Positions 46,588 to 52,918 of a DNA stretch of 52,918 bases are shown one piece after another (the stretch's first letter is position 1; every line of letters starts with the position of its first letter). A program made the translations under genes and the position numbers. Origin of the DNA: JBFIHF01 sp964411125 (GTDB taxonomy: Bacteria; Myxococcota_A; Bradymonadia; Bradymonadales; Bradymonadaceae); assembly GCA_964411125.1 (NCBI GenBank), contig CAYPJU010000040.1, positions 1 to 52,918 of the forward strand. The letters are read 5' to 3'. Under the pieces are notes generated by a model. That model worked only from the letters and a program-made list of their open reading frames with translations. It was not told where the DNA came from and ran no database searches.

Positions 46588-47631
46588 TCAGCCGATCCAT
46601 TTGTAGCGAGGTCCGGCGACTCTTTCCACCCTCCCTTCGCGCATCATCTTCTGCAGGTGGCTGTCGATCAGCGAGAGCTGCACGAGCCAGCGCCCCGACG
46701 GTTCCAGCGGGCGCCCGTCGCCGGTCGTCTTCAGCCCCAACGTCAGCAGCCCGAGGGGCTCGGGAGCGTCCAGCAAGATCTCGATGAGACGGGCCGACAG
46801 CTCGTCGTGGTAGCCACGGGACCGGTCGAACATCGGCTCCAGATCCCCGCCTCGCTGCACGCCGTGTCCCGGCAGGATCAGTCGAGCGTCGAGGTTCCGC
46901 AGTCGCTCGAGCGAGGCGAGGTAGGTGTCGAGGTCGTCGCCCATCGAGCGGTTGATCGGGGTGACGGTCGCGATGACCACGTCGCCCGAAAAGAGCCAGC
47001 CGCGCTCGCGTTCGAAGAATGCGCCGTGGTGCGGATCGTGGCCGCGCGCGTCGACGAACTCGAGCTCCAGCCCGGCGACCTTCACGACGTCTCCGAAGTG
47101 AACGAGTTTCGGATCGTGGATGCCGCGCTCGCCGTGATCTTCGACCATCAGCCCCTGGGCACCGACGAGGTCGCGATTCATGCGGCGGACGAGCTCCCGG
47201 CTCGCCGAGTCGTCGAACGCCCCGTCCGCCCAGTCGATCCACGCGGCGAGCTCGTCCTGAAAGGTGTGCCAGCGGTCGAGGTGTGGGGCGAGGCCGGCGG
47301 GGACGTAGTGCGGCGCGTCGGAGTAGTCCCCGAGCAGCGCGGCGCCCCCCATGTGGTCGACGTGGCTGTGCGTGTAGAGCCACGCGGTGACGTCGCCGAG
47401 AGAGCGCGCGAGCCCCAGGTCACGGAGGGCCTCCTCCAGCGCCTCCAAAGTCCACGGCCACCCGATGTCGACGACGATCAGCTCGCTGGCGGTGCGGTAG
47501 ACGTACGAGTTGACGAGCAACTGGCCGAGCGGGTTCTTCAGGCGGATGCGAAAGAGGTCGTCGTCCACCTCGACGGCGGTGCCCCAGTCCTCCCGCCGCG
47601 CGGTACCCTTGATGTTTCCGAATCTGCCCAC
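46588..47631 (-). CDS. MBL-fold metallohydrolase with C-terminal winged-helix region
   Basis: 347 residues. Metallo-beta-lactamase fold with THSHVDHMGG (His88, His90, Asp92, His93), GHDPHHGAFF, FSGDVVIA (Asp) and LPGHG (His), giving a full binuclear site. The C-terminal helix-turn (WLVQLSLIDSHLQKMMREGRVERVAG) resembles the winged-helix end of LACTB2-like and related hydrolases. Substrate unknown; glutathione thioesters, lactones or RNA are all possible. The start is taken as GTG at 47631, with a G-run just upstream. It ends 20 nt before the DnaQ/GIY-YIG gene. Confidence 0.88.
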   Translation of the reverse strand: MGRFGNIKGTARREDWGTAVEVDDDLFRIRLKNPLGQLLVNSYVYRTASELIVVDIGWPWTLEALEEALRDLGLARSLGDVTAWLYTHSHVDHMGGAALLGDYSDAPHYVPAGLAPHLDRWHTFQDELAAWIDWADGAFDDSASRELVRRMNRDLVGAQGLMVEDHGERGIHDPKLVHFGDVVKVAGLELEFVDARGHDPHHGAFFERERGWLFSGDVVIATVTPINRSMGDDLDTYLASLERLRNLDARLILPGHGVQRGGDLEPMFDRSRGYHDELSARLIEILLDAPEPLGLLTLGLKTTGDGRPLEPSGRWLVQLSLIDSHLQKMMREGRVERVAGPRYKWIG

Positions 47632-47685
47632 GGCCCCCCAGTACCACGGCTCCCGTCGGGCCGACCAGCTCCCGCGTCCCCGGCG

Positions 47686-48540
47686 CTACCCCATCTGCAT
47701 CGAGATGTCCGCGGCGGGGACCGAGTGCGTCAGCGCGCCCGACGAGACGTAGTCGAGGCCGAGGTCGGCGAGCTCGGGCAGGCGCTCGAGTGTGATGTTG
47801 CCGCTCGCTTCTATGGCGACGGTGTCGCCTGCGGACTCGCGGATCGTGGCGACGGCCTCCCGCATTTCGTCCGTCGACATGTTGTCGAGCATGATGATCT
47901 CGGCCCGCGCGTCGAGGGCCGCGCGGACGCCGGCCTGGTCGACGACCTCCACCTCGACCTTCAGCGTGTGCGGCGCGACCTCGCGAACCCGGCGGACGGC
48001 CTCGGCGATGCTGCCGGCCGCAGCGATGTGGTTGTCCTTCACCATCACGCCTCCCCCGAGGCTGAAGCGATGGTTCGCGCCGCCGCCGCAGAGCACGGCG
48101 TACTTGTCGAGCTCACGCCACCCGGGGAGCGTCTTGCGCGTGTCGGTGATCTTCGTCTTCGTATCGCCGAGGGCGTCGACGTATTGCCGTGTCTGGGTCG
48201 CGACCCCCGTCATCCGCTGCAGGAAGTTCAGGGCGGTGCGCTCGCCGCGCAGGAGCGATGCCGCGTTGCCGCGCGCCGTGGCGAAGTTCGTGCCGCGCGA
48301 CACGGAGTCGCCGTCGGCGACGTCGAACGACCATTCGACGGTCGGGTCGACCGCCTGGAAGACGGCGGTGACGAGAGCGAGGCCCGCGACGACGACGTCC
48401 TGCTTGGCGAGCAGCCGCGCTTCGGCGTCGCGGTCGCTGTAGAAGACGTTCGAGGTGATGTCGAAGCCGAGGTCGTCTTCGTCCAGAGCGAGGTCGACGA
48501 GCCGGCGCACGTGCGGGCTCACGAAGAGAGAATGTCGCAT
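47686..48540 (-). CDS. nadC: Nicotinate-nucleotide pyrophosphorylase (carboxylating)
   Basis: Quinolinate phosphoribosyltransferase, third step of de novo NAD synthesis. The 284-residue protein contains EDDLGFDITS, RGERTALNFLQRMTGVAT, the DTRKTLPGWRELDKYAVLCGGGANHR active-site stretch with catalytic Arg and Lys, VKDNHI, VEVEVVDQ, MLDNMS and the C-terminal IEASGNITLERL...DYVSSGALTHS. Lies 3 nt after the BY-kinase stop. nadA and nadB are not in the window. Confidence 0.95.
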   Translation of the reverse strand: MRHSLFVSPHVRRLVDLALDEDDLGFDITSNVFYSDRDAEARLLAKQDVVVAGLALVTAVFQAVDPTVEWSFDVADGDSVSRGTNFATARGNAASLLRGERTALNFLQRMTGVATQTRQYVDALGDTKTKITDTRKTLPGWRELDKYAVLCGGGANHRFSLGGGVMVKDNHIAAAGSIAEAVRRVREVAPHTLKVEVEVVDQAGVRAALDARAEIIMLDNMSTDEMREAVATIRESAGDTVAIEASGNITLERLPELADLGLDYVSSGALTHSVPAADISMQMG

Positions 48541-48543
48541 GAA

Positions 48544-50739
48544 TCAGCTCGCGAGGCGGGTAGGCTTGCCGGGGTCGTCCTCCTCGTACTTGTACCGGTA
48601 GTAGTAGTACGAGTAGGCGTAGGCGGAGCCGGCGTCGGCAGAGATGTCGTTGAGCACGCAGCCCATGAACGGCGCGCCGACGGCCTCGAGCTGCTCGATG
48701 GAGCGCTTGAGGAGCTCGCGGCGCGTCTGGCCGAACTTGAGGATCAGGACGACGGCGTCGACGCTGTGCGAGAGCACGAGCCCGTCGGACACTGCGGCGA
48801 GGGGCGGCGAGTCGAGGATGACGCGGTCGTATTTCTCGCGCATCTCGTCGAGGAACTTGTTGAAGCTCTCGGTGTGCAGGAGCTCCAGCGGGTTGGGCGG
48901 AATCTCGCCGCAAGAGATCGCGAAGAGGTTCTCGGTCTGGGTCGTCTTGGTGACCTCGTCGAGGGTGGCGTTGCCCTGGATGAGGTTCGAGAGGCCGAGA
49001 TCGTTGACGATGTTGAGCGCCTTGTGGACGCGCGGCCGACGCATGTCGGAGTCGACGATGAGCGTTCGCAGCCCCGACTGCGCCATCGCGATCGCCATGT
49101 TGATCGAGATCAGCGTCTTCCCCTCGCCGGGGCCGGGGCTCGTGACGAGGAGCATCTCCGGTGGCTTGTCGGGGGTCATGAACATCAGGTTGGTGCGCAG
49201 CGTCTTGATCCCCTCGGCGAAGCTCGATCGCGGCGCGATCTCGGTCATCGTGTCGATCGAGCCGAACTCTCGCAGGAGGGCAGCGTCGATCTGCGGCAGG
49301 TGCCCGAGGATCGGCTTGGCGGTGAGGCGCGTGATGTCGCTCTCGGCGCGGACGGTGTTGTCGAGGCTGTCAATCAGGACGATGAGTCCTCCGCCGAGCA
49401 GAAGCCCCATCGCGAGGCCGATGGCGAGGTTGATCGGCATCGACGGGCGCACGGGGCTGCCGGGCGTCTCGGCCCGCTGCAGCACCTCGATCGTCTGCGA
49501 CTCGTACATCGAGTTGATGTCGAGCTCCTCGGACCGTTTGAGGACCGTGTCGTACAACTGTTTGAGGCTGTCGGCGCGGTCCTTCATCTGGCTGTATTCG
49601 AGGCCGAGCTCGTTGAGTTCGAACGCCTCCTGCTTGAGACTCTCTAGCCGAGCGTTCTTGGTGGTCTCCTCGGTCCGCAACTTGTCGACGCGCGCCTGAA
49701 CGCCGCGTCGGATCCGCGCACTCTCCTTCTCGATGGTGTTGCGCACGGTCTCGAGCTGTCGCGAGATCGCCTGCACCTTTTCGTGCCGCTCCCCATACAT
49801 GGTCGTGACGTTGGCGAGCTCGCGCTGCAGTTGCTGCTCCGCTTCGATGGCGCCGTCGAGGACCGGAGAGTCGACGATGTGTGCGATCGCCTTTGCGTCC
49901 TCGGCGTTCCCCGACTCCATCTTCTTGAGCTGTCGCAGCAGCGCGTCGTCGGCGTCCAACTGGGCGCGGACGCTGTTGAGCTGCGAGTTCACCGCCTCCA
50001 TGTTGGCGGCAGTGAGGTTCTGCCGCTCCTCGTAGGAGATGGACAGGATGTTCTTGTCCTTCTTGAACCGATGGAGCTCGGCCTGCGCTTCGCTCAGCTC
50101 GGCACGTTTCTGCCCGACGTAGTCGTCGAACCACTCGATGATCTTGGAGAGACCGCCAGACTGAAAGTCGCGCGTGTACTGCACGTAGGTATCGGCGATG
50201 CCGTCGGCGACGAGGCGCGCGTGTTCGGGGTCGGTGGTCTCGGCGGTCACGATCGCGACGCGGGAGCCCGGCTGCAGGCTGACGTCGCTCGACCCGAGGA
50301 CCTTGCCGGCCGCGATCTTCTTGAGCTTTTCACGATCGGTCGCCGAGGTGGAGATGAAGCCCTGCTCGTCGATCAGGCCCTCGAACTCGACGACTTTCTC
50401 GGCGAACCAGCGCGATCGCATCACCTCGCGCTGCGTGTTCCAGAACTGCTCGAACTGCCACATCCCGCCCGGGTCGACGAGATCGACGCGCTCGATCGAG
50501 CGACCGAAGACGTTCGACGGCGTCTCCCGGAAGATGATCTTCGTCGATGCCTGGTAAATCTTGGGCTGTTGCTGGGTATAGAAGTACGCCCCGACGACAC
50601 CCAGCGCGCAAGTCGCGATCAGGATCCAGTAGTACTTCTTGAAGAGGACCCAATACCGAGCGACGAGCCGCGACAACGGCTCGGATTCAGACTCTCGCTC
50701 GCCGCCCGCGAACTCTCTCTGGGACGGAAACTCCGACAT
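48544..50739 (-). CDS. wzc: Polysaccharide-chain-length protein/tyrosine autokinase (Wzc-type BY-kinase)
   Basis: 731-residue inner-membrane protein joining a Wzz chain-length domain and a bacterial tyrosine kinase in one chain, used for export of capsule or exopolysaccharide. TM1 is about residues 38-55, a long periplasmic coiled-coil region follows, TM2 lies near 427-450. The kinase has Walker A SPGPGEGKT (Lys541), Walker A' LIVDSDMRRP (559-569) and Walker B RVILDSPP (Asp643). The C-terminus holds a Tyr cluster (YAYSYYYYRYKY, 707-718; eight Tyr), the autophosphorylation sites controlling ring assembly. No glycosyltransferase or Wza gene is adjacent, but an OmpA-like gene precedes it. A sigma-70-type promoter lies about 70 bp upstream. 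Confidence 0.93.
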   Translation of the reverse strand: MSEFPSQREFAGGERESESEPLSRLVARYWVLFKKYYWILIATCALGVVGAYFYTQQQPKIYQASTKIIFRETPSNVFGRSIERVDLVDPGGMWQFEQFWNTQREVMRSRWFAEKVVEFEGLIDEQGFISTSATDREKLKKIAAGKVLGSSDVSLQPGSRVAIVTAETTDPEHARLVADGIADTYVQYTRDFQSGGLSKIIEWFDDYVGQKRAELSEAQAELHRFKKDKNILSISYEERQNLTAANMEAVNSQLNSVRAQLDADDALLRQLKKMESGNAEDAKAIAHIVDSPVLDGAIEAEQQLQRELANVTTMYGERHEKVQAISRQLETVRNTIEKESARIRRGVQARVDKLRTEETTKNARLESLKQEAFELNELGLEYSQMKDRADSLKQLYDTVLKRSEELDINSMYESQTIEVLQRAETPGSPVRPSMPINLAIGLAMGLLLGGGLIVLIDSLDNTVRAESDITRLTAKPILGHLPQIDAALLREFGSIDTMTEIAPRSSFAEGIKTLRTNLMFMTPDKPPEMLLVTSPGPGEGKTLISINMAIAMAQSGLRTLIVDSDMRRPRVHKALNIVNDLGLSNLIQGNATLDEVTKTTQTENLFAISCGEIPPNPLELLHTESFNKFLDEMREKYDRVILDSPPLAAVSDGLVLSHSVDAVVLILKFGQTRRELLKRSIEQLEAVGAPFMGCVLNDISADAGSAYAYSYYYYRYKYEEDDPGKPTRLAS

Positions 50740-50808
50740 TCATGCAACCTGGTGGGACGCTGAACCGCACAATCTATCTAGTTCAGAACAGCATTAGATT
50801 AGGGGCGC

Positions 50809-50837
50809 ATCCTAGTGAGTCGAGAAATAGAGGTCAA
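50809..50837 (-). promoter_or_regulatory. Sigma-70-type promoter of the wzc run
   Basis: Minus strand: TTGACC (50837-50832), 17-nt spacer, TAGGAT (50814-50809). Both hexamers match the consensus at four or more positions and the spacing is ideal. The start would be near 50802, giving a leader of about 60 nt to the ATG at 50739. Confidence 0.55.
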
Positions 50838-50864
50838 TTTGGGGGAACCCGCGGGGCTGGAGGC

Positions 50865-50892
50865 AAAGAAAAGGCCGCCCTTTCGGGCGGCC
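50865..50892 (-). terminator. Rho-independent terminator of the OmpA/TSP3 gene
   Basis: Minus strand: GGCCGCCC (50892-50885), loop GAAA, GGGCGGCC (50880-50873), then TTTTCTTT (50872-50865). It lies 23 bp past the stop codon and separates the OmpA gene from the wzc promoter. Confidence 0.88.
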
Positions 50893-50914
50893 CCACGGTG
50901 CTAGCGCACCGAAA

Positions 50915-52822
50915 TCATTCCGCTTCCGGCTCGTCCTTCGGCTCCTCCGAGGCTGTGTCACCTTCGGAATCCGAGGATCCTTCGCCCCCGTCGCCGGCGG
51001 GCTCCTCCACCGCGTCGCCGACCGGCTGACCGTTCAGCTCCATGATGGTGAACTCGACGCGACGGTTCTGCTCGCGTCCGGCGTCGGTGGCGTTGTCGGC
51101 GATCGGTCTCGACTCCCCATAGCCCTCCGACGTGAGGCGAGTCGACGGGACACCTTCCTTCTCGAGGTAGGCGCGGACGGACGCGGCGCGGCGCTTCGAC
51201 AGGTCGAGGTTGTAGCTGTCGGTACCTTCGCTGTCGGTGTGACCCTCGATGCGGACCAGGGTGATCTGCGGGTTCGCCTTCATGACGGCCGCGACCTGGT
51301 TCAGGATGCTGTAGGAGCGAGGCTGAATGACCGCCTTATCGAACTCGAAGTAGATCTTCTCGAGGATCTTGATCTTCTTCTTCGTCACGAAGACCTTCAT
51401 CTCACCCTCGTCGGGGCAACCGTCCGTGTCTTCGAAGCCGTTGATGACCTCGGGCTGAAGCGGGCACTTGTCGTCCTTGTCGAAGATTCCGTCCTTGTCG
51501 TTGTCGTTGTCGGGGCAGCCGTCGTCGTCCTCGAACCCGTCGGGGTCCTCGGGGTTCCTCGGGCACTCGTCGTCGGGATCCATCAAGCCGTCACCGTCGG
51601 AGTCTTCGGCCGGGCATCCCTTCGTCCGCGGGTCACCGGGCACCATCGGGCAGTTGTCGTCGACGTCGAGGACTTCGTCCTGATCGTTGTCCGGGTCGGG
51701 GCAGCCGTCTTCGTCCTGGAAGGTGTCGGAGTCTTCCACCTCGAGCGGGCACTTGTCGGAGACGTCGAGAACGCCGTCGCCATCGTTGTCGATGTCGGGG
51801 CAGCCGTCATCGTCTTCGAACCCGTCGAGGTCTTCGGCTTCGGTCTGGCAATCGTCCGCGGCGTCTTCGATGCCGTCGTTGTCACGGTCGAGCCCACGCG
51901 GGGTGTAGCCGATCGAACCGAAGAAGCGGAAGTCGGGCGAGCCGACGGCGTTGGTGAGACCAGCACCGCCACCGAGCTGGGCGACGAGGTCGACCGGAAG
52001 CTCGAGTTGGATGCCGCCGAGCGCCTCGAGCGGAGGCCCATCGGGATTCTCCACGACCTCGACGATGTCGGTGCCGGGCTCGGGGCTCTCTCCGAAGCCG
52101 TAGGAACCGAAGATCGACCCGATGATGTAGACCGGCCGCCGCACTGGGATCGAGAAGCCGACGCCGTAGCGCAGCGCGTTGTCCGTCTCGTAGTTCGTGG
52201 CGGTGTTCGTCGGGCGGAAGTCGACCCCGACGTTACCGGCGACCGTAAAGAATCCGGTGCTGTAGTCGACGACGAGCCGGGGCTCGCCGCGGATCCCGCC
52301 GTCACTGTTGTAGGTCTCCTGGTCCCCCGTCGGCAGCTGGATCACCCCCGCCACGGCGAGGCCGAAGCCTTCGAACCGACCACCGTCGAGGATCTCGAGC
52401 CGCGGAATCAGGCGAATGTCGCCCAGGTCGGTCCCCTGAAAATCGGGGGAACCGAACTGCAGCGCCGGCTCGCTACGCTGGCCGAGCGTCAGCGGAACCA
52501 CGAGCCCCACGTCGAGAAGATCGAACAGCCCGATCCCCGCCGAGAGCTCACCTTTGAACTGAAAGTCGACCGCTCTCGCGTCGAGCTCCCCCGAACCGCG
52601 CTCGACCACCTCCAACGGGTCGTCGGCGACGTGGAGAAACAATCCGACCGCGGGCTTCAAATGCCCCAGGGGCTCACTCTTCGAGATGTTCAGGATGTTC
52701 GTCCCCTGCGCCGGCAGCGGCTCGAACTGCTCCACCTGAAACCCGTCCTGCGCACTCGCAACGGTCGGGACCGCGAGGAGGGCACAAAGGAAGATTGCTC
52801 TCAAAGTCCGAGAGATACTCAT
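50915..52822 (-). CDS. OmpA-family outer-membrane protein with thrombospondin type-3 repeats
   Basis: 635 residues. Signal peptide ends VASAQ. Residues 25-310 form an outer-membrane barrel (FSIPVRRPVYIIGSIFGSYGF; ELPVDLVAQLGGGAGL). Residues about 312-470 contain Ca-binding TSP3 repeats (DNDGDGVLDVSDKCPLEVED; DDDGCPDIDNDGDG), with paired Cys. Residues 480-600 are the OmpA peptidoglycan-binding domain (IYFEFDKAVIQPRSYSIL, RIEGHTDSEGTDSYNLDLSKRRAASVRAYL with the Asp and Arg that clasp diaminopimelate, GYGESRPI). An acidic low-complexity tail ends it. It ties the outer membrane to the cell wall. GGAA precedes the ATG. Confidence 0.93.
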   Translation of the reverse strand: MSISRTLRAIFLCALLAVPTVASAQDGFQVEQFEPLPAQGTNILNISKSEPLGHLKPAVGLFLHVADDPLEVVERGSGELDARAVDFQFKGELSAGIGLFDLLDVGLVVPLTLGQRSEPALQFGSPDFQGTDLGDIRLIPRLEILDGGRFEGFGLAVAGVIQLPTGDQETYNSDGGIRGEPRLVVDYSTGFFTVAGNVGVDFRPTNTATNYETDNALRYGVGFSIPVRRPVYIIGSIFGSYGFGESPEPGTDIVEVVENPDGPPLEALGGIQLELPVDLVAQLGGGAGLTNAVGSPDFRFFGSIGYTPRGLDRDNDGIEDAADDCQTEAEDLDGFEDDDGCPDIDNDGDGVLDVSDKCPLEVEDSDTFQDEDGCPDPDNDQDEVLDVDDNCPMVPGDPRTKGCPAEDSDGDGLMDPDDECPRNPEDPDGFEDDDGCPDNDNDKDGIFDKDDKCPLQPEVINGFEDTDGCPDEGEMKVFVTKKKIKILEKIYFEFDKAVIQPRSYSILNQVAAVMKANPQITLVRIEGHTDSEGTDSYNLDLSKRRAASVRAYLEKEGVPSTRLTSEGYGESRPIADNATDAGREQNRRVEFTIMELNGQPVGDAVEEPAGDGGEGSSDSEGDTASEEPKDEPEAE

Positions 52823-52888
52823 GTCAGTTCCATTCTAGAAATTGGCAGAAGCCGTGATGTAATGGCTTGATCAATTCCTAGGCACGAC

Positions 52889-52918
52889 ATGGACTTCGTC
52901 GAGTTCTGCGCGCTGCGC
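52889..52918 (+). CDS. Possible start of a gene running off the window
   Basis: An ATG at 52889 opens ten codons (MDFVEFCALR) with no stop before the window ends. It would be divergent from the OmpA gene with a 66-bp gap. Only a weak TAGG is upstream, so this is tentative and no product can be named. Confidence 0.25.
   Translation, partial: MDFVEFCALR

Noticed and set aside
6245..48540. Kynurenine-to-NAD pathway linking kynA and nadC
   Set aside because: The genes are 40 kb apart in unrelated runs and the intermediate enzymes are absent from the window.
46585..49647. 1020-codon plus-strand frame over MBL, nadC and wzc
   Set aside because: Antisense to three recognised genes; no domains.
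1..52918. tRNA, rRNA, insertion sequences or prophage genes
   Set aside because: No cloverleaf, rRNA motif, transposase, integrase or phage structural protein was recognised on either strand.

Overview
The window reads as a high-GC, Gram-negative predatory or soil-type bacterium of the Myxococcota (old Deltaproteobacteria). This is an inference from gene content: many lipoproteins with PKD, PEGA or Cys-rich modules, several Hanks-type Ser/Thr kinases with HRDIKPAN or HRDVSPAN loops, a kinase-like protein that has lost its catalytic residues, a STAND ATPase, menaquinone genes, a BY-kinase for exopolysaccharide and an OmpA protein with thrombospondin type-3 repeats. A run of 100 Ns (4169-4268) marks a scaffold gap, so this is a draft or metagenome assembly. 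No rRNA, tRNA, CRISPR, IS element or prophage was seen.

Layout. 0.1-2.1 kb: parE. 2.4-4.4 kb: a probable sigma-54 promoter driving two paralogous secreted lipoproteins (CHIPPGNP module, Gly/Ser/Asp repeats, Cys-rich tail), then 22-bp palindromic repeats, the assembly gap, what looks like the 3' tail of a third paralogue, and a strong terminator. 4.6-7.5 kb: BI-1 membrane protein, then an HTH protein, kynA and mutM. 7.5-8.0 kb: gene-poor, AT-rich stretch with hairpins and a 12-bp tandem repeat. 8.0-11.4 kb: PKD/lamin-tail lipoprotein with trhO, and a divergent BKACE (DUF849) enzyme. 11.5-13.6 kb: a transmembrane kinase fused to a degenerate esterase domain. 13.7-19.6 kb: outer-membrane barrel, lipoprotein, menF, menD and menA in one tightly coupled run. 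19.7-22.7 kb: beta-helix lipoprotein and an M19 dipeptidase. 22.8-25.4 kb: BON-MscS channel coupled to a paraoxonase-like protein. 25.5-29.6 kb: unknown exported protein, PEGA protein, CheY-like receiver, SpoIID protein. 29.7-32.2 kb: STAND ATPase with a C-terminal winged helix. 32.2-34.6 kb: ygfZ, small exported protein, PPK2. 34.8-39.1 kb: lipoprotein, methyltransferase, lipoprotein and helical protein in a coupled run, then a pseudokinase. 39.1-50.7 kb: long minus-strand run of SDR, kinase-esterase fusion, two kinases, DnaQ/GIY-YIG fusion, MBL hydrolase, nadC and the BY-kinase. 50.9-52.8 kb: OmpA/TSP3 protein.

How it fits together. Housekeeping functions (parE, mutM, menFDA, nadC, ygfZ, trhO) are mixed with a large envelope and signalling set. 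The most unusual items are the two kinase proteins whose extracytoplasmic half is an esterase fold lacking the nucleophilic serine at its usual place (possible ligand receptors), the repeat-interrupted lipoprotein locus at 2.4-4.4 kb, and a kinase carrying five Thr-x-[DE]-[FL] juxtamembrane repeats next to two further kinases.
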